From contig CM036633.1 in assembly GCA_020746105.1 (NCBI GenBank), positions 10,958,501 through 11,022,500 of the forward strand: a DNA stretch of 64,000 nucleotides, in the 5' to 3' direction. The notes beneath the pieces were generated by a model. The model was not told the origin of the DNA and did no database searches. It worked only from the letters and a program-made list of their open reading frames with translations. Each line of letters starts with the position of its first letter. The stretch's first letter is position 1. Below are positions 35,301 through 47,690 of this stretch, piece after piece. The stretch is from Trogon surrucura. Lineage: Eukaryota; Chordata; Aves; Trogoniformes; Trogonidae. The position numbers and the translations under genes are program-made.

Positions 35301-38300
35301 CTCAACCTAAAATAAAAACCCAGACAATCCCCCAAACCTGCCAGCATGATGTTTATGGCCCTTGAAGTCCTCGGGATCCAATATCCATACTCTCGTGATA
35401 TTAAGAATATCTGTATGGCAGAGAGCGGGAGCAACAGGTCTTGGAGTACGAGAGGCAGATCCTCACCTCCCATCTGAGGTGTCCCTCCCCATCAGCTGCT
35501 GCTGGAGACACATCTGAAAGCATATTGTGGACAGGGGAATGGTCCCTATCTCTTCATTGCTGCTATATCCAGCGTGGGAAGGAAGCAGAGAGTGGCCTAT
35601 AAAATCAGAGCTGCTTGTTACTGGCAGAGGTGGGGACCTTAGCTAAGGATGCAGCAAGGTAGAGCTCAGCAAAGGGGGAAGCCTGTCACAGACACTTCTT
35701 TCCCACCCTGACAGCAGCACAGGCTGGCTTCTGGGTGTTGACGGAGCCCAGAGTACTAGAAAAAGTGAAGGCCAGTCTGTGGGCTGCAGTGCATTTCTCC
35801 TGAGCGTTAACAAGTGCAGGCTGGTGTCTACTGAGAATACCGCAAGCACAACTGACAGTGCGGCTTGGAGGAAAGGATTGCAGGACTTTTGGCAATCTCT
35901 TCCAGTTTATTTTCTGTGGTTCTGTGAGTCTATTCACTATCAGTTACTAATTAGGTTCAGCGTGAAACTCTGAGGAGTAAATGGTGAGGGACAAACCTAG
36001 AGACTGAGACGCAAAGCTGCTCGCTGCAGGGCGGGCAGAGAGCGGGGAGGCTGGCCAGGGAATGTCTCCATCGTGCCACTCGCTAGGCACAGATTTGAAG
36101 AGAAGACTTTGTTGAACAAAGAAGCCAAAATCTCATGTATGAAGCTATGGAGGCAGCAAGGCTCAGCTCTTGTGGGGCATTACACTGCCAGTGAGAACGA
36201 TATTCCATAGTAAAGACAGCTGGTTACTTCAGTCTCAGGCGTATTGAGGAAGCAAAGTTAGTGTTGCTGAGGCTGATTCAGAGCTGGAAGCTCATCTGGG
36301 TACTCTAGATCACTCTGAGTCTATTTTTCCTTCAATTGTGTAAGAGCCCAGAGAGATCAGTCCATTTGGTGATGGACTCTGACATCTGTGGGAGCTGCAC
36401 AGTGAAGCTAAAGAGGAGGTCGCAGTGAGCTGGAGAGGTCCCCTGCCCTGCATTGCCTCTGGAAGGAGAGCAGTAGAGAGGATACTGGCACTTAAGGCAA
36501 TCTAGAAAACCCACGTTCTATTTCCAGCATCTCTTTCGTAGGATAATTGCCACTAATCGGAAGTAAACATGCATACATATATTTATATATTCCTGTGCAA
36601 ATTATATATTTACATGGAACTGACAGACTTGGTCTCCTCTATTTTTCCTGTTGTTATGGAGCAACTCGGTTAGCAAATACCAATAAATATTTGGCTTTCG
36701 CAAATGCATTTTTCATGTGCTGCACCAACAGGCAGGGTAACAAACACCCACTGACAAGAAGCATGCCTTGCCTTGGCTTTTTAAGCCAGCTCCCATCAGG
36801 CTGTATTGCTGGTGAGGGTGTGCTGGGTGGGTGCAGGGCAAGCAGCCATGGTGCCATGTAGGTGTTCTGATCAAACCCAGGTTTATTGCCAGATCTAGTT
36901 TGCACTAATATGAAAAAATCACAGTTGCATGAGCGATAGTCTCGCAGGCAAAACAGTCACCTTAAACACCTTGAAGTCCATGTCAACAGAATCTGGCATA
37001 TAGAAATGCAACACAGAAAGTGCATTGGACCGATCAGCCAGCTCTCCATGGGAAGGTCCATCCTCCGAAACGAGCACAGTGAGGTGGTGTTCCGCCTCAT
37101 GTTGTATATTTTGGTTTATTTTGCACGTGGTTCCTGGTCAGCCTACAGCAGAATGTGGCTTGACATTTGAAATTCAACCTCAAAGTGGCAGTGGCTGAGT
37201 TGTTTTGACACTTAGATCACATATTTCAGGTTTATTTTCTTGTTGGACACACTTGGCTTCTAGAATTTGTGGCTTCCTTGGTCCACATACTTCCATTTTC
37301 ATTTTAGCATTTGCTACTAAAATTTTAGTACAGGGGCTCCAGATTCCTTTGTATTTGGACAGCATCCAGCAAAGAGTCCTAATATGACGGGGACTAATGT
37401 CTTGTGCTGTAACACTCAAAGGAAACAGTGCATATAGTGGTTTCCTGTATATTATTTAAAAATACCTGATTAAGACGAAAATGGATCTGAATTTAAGTCA
37501 AAGCAAATTTGCTTAAAATATGAATTTTTAATAAAACCCCCTCTTCATTCTCAATAGAGTATTTTTTGTAGCCCCTGCTATTCGTCTTTCTGCTGTGCCT
37601 GTCTCTCTCACACTGTGCGAGGGCAGGATCTGACCACGTACACACATTCTGATGTGCCAGCCCTGGCTTTTCACACTGATGTCCCTTTGAACACCACAGA
37701 GGCACCATTCCAGAGGGGAAGAAAAAATCTATTTGCATCCAATTGACTGAGCGCTTTAAGTGCTGAAACTAGTAGACCAAATGAGTTTATTAGATTATCA
37801 TTGCGGAAGTTAATAAAGAATTAATTTCTCTTCATGTGACATCCAAAGGCAGTTATTTCAGTGGCCTGTCCATTTACGCAAAGCCAAGTATTTGTCAAGT
37901 GTCAAACTCAATTCCCATGACCCAGACCTCCTCAATAATTCTGGATTAGGAATACCCTTAAATGACATTACAAAAATTTTATTCCAAGATGCATTGAGCT
38001 CCTGGGACTACTCAGGAATTTCAGGTTAGTGAAGGTTATGTAGTCAGCAAAAGCTTGTTGGATATAAGATCTGGAATGGAAGGGGACGGTGTGCAACATT
38101 ATTGGGACAGTGGAACACAGCATGTAAGAAAGAAGCGATTTTCCAAAAAAGGAACATTCTCTTCTGTTTCTCTCCCCTGGAAATGATGTAGAGAGGGTTT
38201 ATCTGCAATGCAAAGTAACTAGCCAGTGTGATCTCCATCAGAGGAAATGCTGCAGTTCTGCTGTAGGAACACAGCACGGGTGCTGTGAGGAGGAGGCGGA

Positions 38301-38458
38301 GGAGGCAGAATAAAGCCATCACTTACTGCCATGGGAATTAAGTGCTATAAAACATCTTAACTCAGAGGAGTTGAGAGTTTTGCATATTCCCAGCTACCAA
38401 GTCAGATATAAAATGAAAGACAAATCTCTTTTTTTGTTTTCCTGTACTCAATAGATTT
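35301..38458. other. Non-coding stretch, no recognisable gene
   Basis: No exon or RNA gene recognised. A/T-rich portions at 36540-36720 and 37740-38060, and octamer ATTTGCAT at 37731-37738. Open frames such as 36547-36861 have no domain. Confidence 0.55.
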
Positions 38459-38548
38459 AAACTAGATACAGACTAGATATAGACTGGATATAGGACAGGC
38501 TAGATGTAAGGGTAAAGAGAAGATGGGGTGGAAGATAGCTAGATAGAC
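38459..38548. repeat. Degenerate 11-bp tandem array abutting CR1
   Basis: ACTAGATACA, ACTAGATATA and ACTGGATATA start at 38461, 38472 and 38483, an 11-bp period. Looser GCTAGAT variants follow up to the CR1 fragment, whose own start reads CTAGATATAAGG. The array may have been seeded from the CR1 end by slippage. Confidence 0.7.
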
Positions 38549-38766
38549 TAGATATAAGGAAGAAATTCTTTTACAATGATGGTGCTGAAACACTGGCACA
38601 GGTGCCCCAGAGAGATGGTAGAAGCCCTGGAAATATTCAGGATCGGGCTTGATGAGGCTCTGAGCAACCTGATCTAGTTGAAGGTGTCCCTGCTCACTGC
38701 AGGGGTGTTGGGCTAGATGATCTCTAAAGGTCCCTTTAAACCCAAAGCATTTTGTGATTCTATGAT
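38549..38766 (+). mobile_element. CR1 LINE 3'-end fragment
   Basis: About 218 bp of a CR1 3' end. It begins at a TAAGGAAGAAATTCTTTTAC segment, passes through ACACTGGCACAGG, CAACCTGATCTAG and GGGCTAGATGATCTCTAAAG, and ends with the octamers ATTTTGTG (38749) and ATTCTATG (38757). The ORF2 C-terminal coding portion is broken. Its 3' UTR differs from the copy at 21098-24294, so it is a different, older subfamily. This is the usual heavily 5'-truncated form of CR1. Confidence 0.92.
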
Positions 38767-41700
38767 TTACCACCAGAAACACAAACCAGCATACTGGGTG
38801 GACACAGAGACTCCTCTCATTCCTCTGAAAGGGAAATCATGTAGTATGAGATTTAGATTATAGGTAAAGCATGACAGACAGAAAGAAAAAAAAATCCATC
38901 TATATCATGATCCATCAGAAGAAGAGAATACTTGTGCATACATTGACTTTATTGTATTTCAAGGTTATATGAAAATGGAAAGCTGGATGGTAATCAGTAG
39001 GAAGAGGTGCTGAGCGCTGGACCTCTTTCGTTTGGATAATACACCTTTAAAATGTAAACGGACAGTCTCCAGCATTGTTTTAATCATTATTAATTTTTCG
39101 CTTGAACGAGTCACTCCATCATCTCAAAAAATGAATTTCCCTCCCTCCCCTCCATCTCCTCCACTTCTCACCTTCCTCCTTATTGCCAGGACATTACGAG
39201 TCTTTCTACTCCTCCTTCTAATTAACGCTGGAATAAATATGTCTGAGAGTTGGGGGGCAGGATCTGCAGCTGGGAGTCTGTCCCTGCAAGTTTCTGCATG
39301 TCGGGAAAACAATGACCTGCCCGTATACTTCTTTTCTAACTCCATATCTGTCTTCTTTAATGATGTGGGAGACGGCTGTGAGCAGCGCTTCAGAACAAGA
39401 GTGGTAATTTCCCACCCTTGCTCTTAGGAAATAACTCACTAATAACTCAGCAAGGCTTGTGTGGCCCTGACAGTGAGACCTGGATTCATCTCACTTTACC
39501 TTATAGCCTGAAAAGTGTCTAGGGTGCAATGTTTTTTGCTGCTGAGAAGTGACTAATCCAGCCTCACAGTCTAGACTTCCTCGGCTGTCCTGGGAAAAAG
39601 GCAGGGATCTCCACAAACTGATTCATCTGCCCCAAGTTGCTGGCCCCAGACAGAAAGAATGAGTCCTGATTTGGAGGTGCCCATCTCCTCTCCTGATTGC
39701 AGAAGAAATGGGCTACCAACCTGGAGAAGGTGTCCAGCCTGGACAAGCTATGTTAGGTGAGGTTTAGCCTGCCCAGAGGAGTTCGGCCACATGAGTAAGA
39801 CTCGACTAAATCTTCCTTGTGAGAAACTTGTGGATAGCATCACACAACAGTCTTAAGTAAAATGAAAAAGGGGGAAAAAAAAGAATAAGCAAAGAGAATG
39901 TCTGTAAACATTTGAAACACATTTAAGTGTCCACTCAAATCTCACTATTCATTAGTGCTTAGCTTTAATGAAGTATAAGTTTGCATTTAAAACTAAGCAT
40001 GTGCTTGATTGCTTTGATGAGCTGGGATGGACAGGAATGTTTCTTACCACTTCGCCTTGAAGTTTAAACTGTTTATATGATGTTATAGATCTTGAATTTC
40101 TCTCCCCTAGGTGAAATCCCCGGCCACGAGTCCTTTGTCAGCCTCTTGAACTCCACTGCTTTCAGCCTTGGTGCCTGTGACCTCTGCGCAGCAGGTGAAC
40201 GATGGGAAGGAAGATGGGTGCCTGAAGAGTGTTTCTGCCATGACCGTTGTCCATGGCAGCAGCCCCTTGGTTGGGTGATGAAAGGTTTGCACAGCAGCTG
40301 GACTTCGGTCAGGTTTAAAGAGCTCAGTGCTGTTTGCACCGCTTCATCGCGAGGTGCTCTGACGTCGCAGGGTCGTGGGGGGCAGCGCGGGGACTCATGC
40401 GTGATACAGGTTGTGCCTGAGCAAAGGGGTCTGTAATAGCAATGTTTTCCTTTCTATGGTTGATTGGAAATGCAACCGTTCTGGAGTCACACATTTCTAA
40501 AGCAGAAATAGAGATCTGAGGGATAACCTTTTCCTTTCTCCCAGGAGATTTTCAAGAGGTGACTTTGATTTAGAGCTTGGCCAGCCTCCTCCTACTGAAA
40601 CTCCTTCAATAATCTACATTTCCTTCTTTTCTTAACAGAAAACCTTGTCTTTTAATATTCATCCAAGATGTGCTGGCAACACAAATTTGGCAATTTCTCC
40701 CAGACAGGAGCATTCAGGAGGAAAACATGGGTAGCAGCCTTGAGGCTGGAAAGGATCCTCAGGGTTTGCTTTGTTGCCTTGGGCACCTGCACAGTAATTA
40801 TGGGCTGTGTTTGAGAGGGCATTTGCATTGCCCACTAATGATGAAGAGCGAGGTTCTGGAGCAGGGCTCTGTTGTTGGGCTGATAGCATCTAAAACACCT
40901 ATCTGGATAACTGCAGACAAAACGACTTCCACAGGAATTCATCTATTTGCTTTATTTTTCCTTTTCAGTGCTGCTTCCAGCTGGATTTGAGCACTGTGTC
41001 CCTTATCCCCTTTCTCTCTCCGGCTGACAGGGGAGCAAGCGCTGTGGCTGGGAAGATGCTGAGAGCTGGGAACTGACAGGAAAGTGATGCATGTGGGAGA
41101 AGGAGGGGCAGAGCTTGTGTTCCCAAGTGGCTGTGGTGGCTGGCAGGGCCCTCACAGCTGGAGAAGGGTTAAACTTTAACCAGCTGGACTCAAACCCTTC
41201 CCTGGTTCAGCCAGCACCTGTAGTGTCAAAGCAGACCCTGAGCAAGGAGGACATCCTGGATGGCACATGGGTGAGAACAAGGAGGAGATGCTTTTCCATA
41301 ACTCTCCCCTCCCCAGCCTGCCGGGATGGTGCCCAGTAGGACACTGGGATCCTGTGGGAGGATTTTCTGCCCTGTCCTGCTTGCGTGGGTGCATCTTGGT
41401 GCAGAGCATCCTTGGAGAATGGCTTCGTCTCCGGGTGGTTGCTCTCCTTGCTGTCTCTGGAAGCTGCGGGGCCCTGATGAATGACTTCCATATCCTGATC
41501 AAAAAGTCTCCCTAACAGTTTTAGTGTGTTTGTGTCCCCCTAGTTAAGATAAATTAGACAGGCTAATGAGACTGATTAGTCTTTAGCTGTGACCCTTGGC
41601 CTTTAGGATGTACTTTGAGCTAATAGAGAGAATGGGGATTATAGGCTGTGATAATGTGCTTGTGTTGGCCTTTTAAAGCAAAACACATTTATTGCTACTT

Positions 41701-44067
41701 AGAGGAAATTGATCTAATTGTGCTGGAAGCGTTTCTATGGACTGAACATGGAACTTTTATTAAGTAGGTGACTCAGGTTCAGCCAAGATTGCCAGATTTG
41801 AAACGAGCAGGAGATACTTTAAGAAGATTCCACCTGGAACCCCCTCTGGCTGCCTCTCCAACTGATAACGAGCTTCACTCATCCTGACTTTGATCTGCTG
41901 CTCTGCGTGTCAGACCTCAGAGCTCTAGGAACTTGGACTGCAATCCCCAGGTCTTGTGGCTCAAGTCCAGACTAACAAATCATCAAAGACAACCAGTTGT
42001 GTTTGCATGTTTACTAAGGGTTCAACTATTTGATTCTCTTCTCAATCTGCAAAACAAAATGGTTCCCTTAGTTACAGGGCTCCTCAGAGGCAAATGAGGA
42101 AACAACACCAAGAAGCCAGTCTTGAGAACAGCAGGGTGCTCAGGGTTCAAATTCTGCCCGAAAGATAAGGTGTGATTTCATAGCCTGAAACCTCACATTT
42201 TCTGCTTCATGTACAAAAAGAAGTTGTGCTCCTGGAAGATTTCTCCAATAATATAAACTGGGCTTTTAAAAGATACTGCTTCTTCCTGTAAGCCTCACCC
42301 TTACACGATCATACTCTGGGTGGGTCTGCTCCTCACTTCCAATATGTTTGAAGGGTTTAGCTGGTTTCCAGCAAGCTTTGACGAGTGCCGCTCTCACATC
42401 CTCTCTGACAAGTTTTGTAAAGACAAGCAGATCTGCTGGGGAGGGAGAGCAATACTGCAGTCAGGGCATCATTGCTCACACAATTTCTTGCATCTGAGGC
42501 ATTTATCAGAGCTCTTATAAATGCTTCAGACTTGAAGAAAGCCTTAGATGGAGATCCCAGTCAGCAAAATCCAGAGGAAGCAAAGTCTTTCAAGGGCAAA
42601 ATTTATTCCCATCAGAGCTTCCCCTGCCTCCCAGTACACTGGGATGTTAATGCTTTGGTGCTGTTTGGTACAATTCTAGAGGCACCAAATACCGCACAAA
42701 CACTAAAGAAAGGGCTGAGGTGAAGAAGCTATGCATGAAAATATTATTTTTCCACAGGATCTGTAAACACTGAAGAACCTCTCTTCTCATTCCTACCCTG
42801 CACTGCAGCACAGGTCCACCAGTATTCACTGGCTTTCCTACATGGGAATGCACATAATTGTTCATGGTATGATGCGAAGAGGACTCCAAGTTTGCTTTCA
42901 AAGGCCCCTCTTTCAGCAGAATATAATTACTGCAGACTGCAGTTGGCCAGGTTAGCAGCATTAATGCATTTAATCTGTGGTGAAAAATGGCACATTCACT
43001 GCGTATTACTGGAAGGATGAAGAGCCAAGTCCTCGATGAAGGATGCACGTTACAGGCAGTCAGCACAGAGGAGAAGTGAGGCCCTTAGCAGCAGCAGCAG
43101 ATGAGATGACTCCTCCAGCAGAGGTGGGCTTGTGCCCTCTCCAGCAGTGAGATGACCTTTCGGACTTTTTCCACTACATCACAGTTTTAGGGACAGGTCC
43201 TGCATAAGGCTGATCCCCTCAAATCCATTTCCCAGACAGAAGAAGATCCTGGTCAATTTTACATGCCAGTGGAAATAACAGGAGACCTGCTTCTCCCTGA
43301 CTTTTGGTCCTGCTTTGGGTTTGGGTGTGTGGAATTGTGCATCCTCACTGGAGCAGATGCAAAATGCTGATGCACTGCAACAGTGGCGTTCTTCCTTCAC
43401 TTGGTGCAGGTGCAAATGACAGCACGAGAGGCAGCGAAACCAAGCCAAGGTCAACACAAACATCACATCTCACCATGGCTGGAGAGAGTGAGTCTGCAAA
43501 TCTCCTTACAGTGAAAGCTCCCAGCTGAGCTGCATCATAGCCAGAGCCATCCTGGGCTCCTGGTACTAATGGTACTAATTGCTTTGTTATGTGGACCACA
43601 GTGAATTTTTTGTAAATGACATTTGACGCTACTCACATCTCCTATCCACCTTTCGTTTGCTGAGCCAGGCTGAGCTGGTTGCCTAGTTTCCCAAAACTTC
43701 ATCTGTATCTCGCTAGAAGACGCTCTCTTTCCATCTGACTCTAGAGGGAAGCAAAGAGAATTAGGTGTGCAAATCCCCCTGGGCAGCCTCCTTCCACTTG
43801 TTCAGTGTCTTATTGTGTTCTCTCCACTTCACCAGAACAATGGCTGAGCACCTGCTCTATAAAACATGGCAGTTCAGTGTGCTCTTTCATTCACAGAAAA
43901 TTACAAAAAAGGCTCTGGGTAAGTTGCAAGGTTGCAGCTTTTAACCTAAGTGAACCCACAGGAAAAAAATCTGGTTTATTATATGTAACTTCTTCCCCTC
44001 TGACATCATCTAGTCATTAATCAGGATGATCCTTGACACTTTCCATATTCAAGCACGTTGCAGTAAA
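38767..44067. other. Non-coding stretch, no recognisable gene
   Basis: No gene recognised. Octamer ATTTGCAT at 40821-40828; a short GCA run near 43088-43099. About 41520-41760 is A/T-rich and repeat-poor. Frames at 39032-39427, 40092-40436 and 42647-43066 lack any domain or consistent splice context. Confidence 0.55.
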
Positions 44068-44150
44068 TAGTCTTATCACCATTTTACAGCCATGGCAACT
44101 GAAGTCTGACTCAGACAAGGTCAAACTGGACCTGTGGGGCTGAGAGTGCA
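44068..44150 (-). mobile_element. MIR-like SINE relic
   Basis: Read on the plus strand, CTTATCACCATTTTACAG, GGCAACTGAAG and ACAAGGTCA follow the order of reverse-complement MIR (TTATCCCCATTTTACAG, GGAAACTGAGG, CAAGGTCA). The match covers about 80 bp with scattered differences, judged by eye. Confidence 0.45.
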
Positions 44151-47100
44151 GGAGTTGCCACCTTCCCTACCCATGCACCAGTCCCGCTTCACTGAGAAGC
44201 CATACAACTGATCAAAGGTTTGAGCCACAGCCCTGAAGTCAATGGAAAGACTCCTCAGCAGCCACAAATCACTTTATAAGGCTCTATTGAGTGTGATAAG
44301 TCCTGCACTTTGCCATCTTTCCATGCAAAGCTTTGGGATGCTGAGAAACTGGAGAGCAGATGTAGGAGCAGCCTGAGCTGAGCAGGATCCTCAGCCAGCA
44401 CAACACCAGCTGATGTGTGGAATGGAGCTGTGGCCATTTACACCAGCTGTCCTGGTGTTGTTCAAAATACAAAGAGCCACCAACTTCAAACCACAACTGC
44501 TGCAGTGGAGATAATACTGAGATTCCTCAAAAAGGACTGAAAATCACAAGAAAATTAAAATCCTGCGGAGTGTTTTGGAGGTTTACAAAAAACAAAACAA
44601 AATAAAACAATATTTAGTAATAAATCCATATTACTTCGGCACTGACTCTGCCAAAACACACTGTGGCTACATGAGCACAGAGCTGAGAAAGTTGAAAGCA
44701 AGTTTCAAGGAGCAAGCCTATTAGCACATAAGCCAGAATATTTTCAGAATCTTCTTGTCTTTACTGAGGGATGTTCCTTTTCACCTTTAAGCGCAAACTT
44801 TTGTATTTCAGTCAAAGTTTATGCCAAGTTTCAGGAACTTTTGATGAACAAGCTTCCATTTCAGGTAAACTTTTTGGATCAAAAAGTAATGTCAACCATT
44901 CAATGTTTCTTTTCAATCTTTGCAAAATGAACTGAAATACTTTGCCTGTCCTAGAACAGATTGATGTTGGCTTTTCCGAATTTAGAAATAAAAATTTGAG
45001 ATGACCAAATCAAGGTGCCTTTTGGCCTCTAGACTTTTTCTTCACCCTCATTTTGAGGGAGCTGCTGGTGAATGAAGAACCCATACTTCTACATAGCTCT
45101 GCTGCTGTGGCTCTCCCTGCAGCCCTTGGACCTTCAGCAGATCTGCCTGGTTATAACAGCCATGATCCAACTGCCATGGGCCTGCTACAGTGCTCTACCG
45201 GTGGCACCTGACCTAACTGGATGCCTGAGAAATCTGTTCCCCTTCATTAGCAGCCAGCATTAACTATTCTCACCATCCCGATGCGATGATTCTCTCAGCT
45301 CCAAAGTGCTGTTATTTTCTGTAATCCAGATCATGGTAAATGTGCTTGGTGTACCTGCTCTTTAATTTAAGAGGAGATTTCCAGATTCACCCTCCCTTGT
45401 GACTTGGTCTTGTGTCTAAAGCTCTCTACTACCTTTATTTTAACTTGAGATTTGCCAGGGCAAGAACAGGACCTTCATAACATCTGCCATTCAGCATGAC
45501 GGCAGGCTAAGAATAGCCTCCAGCTGCCAGTAAATCAAATGGAGTTACATCAGGGTTGATGTTGCTTGAAATTCTTGCATCAGTGCTCAAGAGCTAGAGA
45601 GAAAAGAAAATGCAAAGAGTTGGGGGGAAAGAGAAGAAAAGATGTGCTGCTGATTTGAGTGGGAACCAGCCGCATCTCTGCCCTTCATTGGCAGGACTGA
45701 TGAGGAAGTAGGTCAGGAGCCATCCGTGAAGCTGTCCGGCACCCTCTGATTATCAGTGGGATTTATGTGTCCAGTCGTTTCTTTGTTCTCACAGTCTAAT
45801 GTTATCACCATTAGACGGCTGATCACCGACCTGCCTGTGTGTGCTGAACTGATAGAGGTCTCAGTCCATGGGGGGCTTTTCCTTATAGTAATGACGTGCA
45901 TGATCACGTGTCATCAACAATAGTGGAACATGTCTACATCCAAGCTTATTCACAGTAAGTGCATACTTGTCTTAGAACGCTGCTTTTTGTAGCATTAGGA
46001 TACACCCATCTCCAGATGTCAGTCCTGCTATCCCAGACCTTGAGCATTTCATCACATTAAAAAGAACTATCACTATGATGACACACTTGATGAATATTCC
46101 GTAATCATTTATCTGTCTGGTCTGCAGAAATGTGTGAAGTTTTGGAACTAAAGTCAGCATATTCCCTACAGTTCCCAAGAATCCTTGAGGCTGAGATTCC
46201 TTGGGATACAAGCAAAGATTACTTCAAAATGGACTGGGAAGTTCTGCCTCTGAAATAGCTAATTATTGGCAGAGACCAGAGAAAGCATCTGATGTTACAA
46301 AATGCAGGATATCTGTAACCCCTGGAAGGTCATTTGGATGTTGGGATCCTAAAATGGGATTGAAGAGCGATCAAGATCTCCAAAACTGCAATATGAGGGT
46401 TACAGCAGAGGGCTCAGCTGAAGTGCTTGTAAGCAATACTGGGCAGAAGTGTCTCTGGATATGCACCTTACGGAATATTGACTCAATTATACAGCAGTTA
46501 TTAAAATAACCTGTTTCAGGATCATTAAGTCCTTGGTTTGAGGCCCCATTCTGCTAGGTGCTCTATACAAACAGAACAAAACACTTGCAGCCTAAGCTGC
46601 TCTGTGTACTCACCTTGCTGGCTGACCCAGGGCCATCTTGTCTCCCAAAGTATTGAAGTTCTCTTCCAGAGTAAGGACCGAGTGCCTCCTGCTCTTCAAA
46701 AGCTCAGTGTCTGTGTTTGCTTATCAATATGGTATTTTGGGGTGAAATGGAGAAAGAAGAATAGTTATGTTCCCCCTAAGCAGTGAGTGAAAGCCACGGG
46801 AAGCCAAGCAGACACTCCACAAGAGAAGGCTCTCTTTAGGAGCCTTTTCCAGTTGTACACATTCAAATCCAAGGCATTCTATTAGTGCCTGGAGAAAGAA
46901 ATGGCCAAATCCACATAAATAAATAAACTGAAGGGCTGCCATAATGTACACTCATCTGGGGAGGTTCTGTGTTATTGTCTCTCTGTATGCAGTCACTGGA
47001 GTGAAAAGAGACATTTTAAATAAAACCTGAATATCTATGGCAGGAGACTTAGAAGAGGAAAGAGCAAAGCTCTCTGCTAAGGGGCTGGGGGAGAAAAAGC

Positions 47101-47591
47101 CATTCTTTGGAAAGATGAATATTTGAAAATGCCAACTGCTGCAGCTACTGTGGGCGTATTTACCAGCACTTTGCACCGAGCTGGAATCAATCTGTAGGGA
47201 TGGCTTTGTTGAGAAGAAGCAAAAAAACCCAACAAAAAAGGGGCTTCTGCTTCTGAGATCGCTCTGCACGACTGATGGTCTTTCCTTGGCCAGGGGCAAC
47301 AAGAGATGCTGCTAACTCCAACTCAGAGCCAGTGTGCATATAAAGAAAAACACCTTTGTGCCATAGGATTTATGGGAAAATATGTGGCCTCTCCTGGGGA
47401 TCCCAGGTGAATGAATTAGGAGAATTTTAATTGTGATCTATTCAGCATAAAGCCACACAGCTAATTTGAATTTTGGGGTGCTGACAGTAGAAAACGTTTT
47501 GAAGAAAGTTGAGAAATGAATTATCTAAAGTCTCTTTGCTCTCTTAGGAACCTGCCATTTGTGACTTCAAGTACCAAGCTACACTTTCCCC
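44151..47591. other. Non-coding stretch, no recognisable gene
   Basis: No gene recognised. About 44560-45010 is A/T-rich and includes a 19-bp near-palindrome at 44869-44887 (8-bp arms around GAT). About 45590-45650 is purine-rich. Frames such as 45072-45263, which begins with a hydrophobic run, are short and unsupported by splice or promoter context. Confidence 0.55.
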
Positions 47592-47690
47592 TCATTGCTG
47601 TTCCCATTCAATAGATGGGGAAACTGCATGGAAAAGTACAATGCCTCTGCAGAAGGTCTTTGCACTTGGGCAGAGCAACCGTAAAAAAAA
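47592..47690 (-). mobile_element. Possible MIR-like relic
   Basis: CCCATTCAATAGATGGGGAA followed by ACTGCATGGAAAAG resembles the reverse-complement MIR segment in which CCATTTTACAGATGGGGAAA is followed by CTGAGGC. Only a short part matches, and a run of 13 A follows just beyond. Low confidence. Confidence 0.28.

Noticed and set aside
39715..39790. CTGGAGAAGGTGTCCAGCC as a CR1 ORF2 fragment
   Set aside because: The bases on either side do not follow CR1, and the match is too short.
42138..42162. GGGTTCAAATTC resembling a tRNA T-arm
   Set aside because: The flanking bases do not form a T-stem, and no acceptor, D or anticodon arms could be found upstream.
43562..43579. GGTACTAAT repeated twice in tandem
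   Set aside because: Real, but a two-copy 9-bp duplication is too small to interpret.
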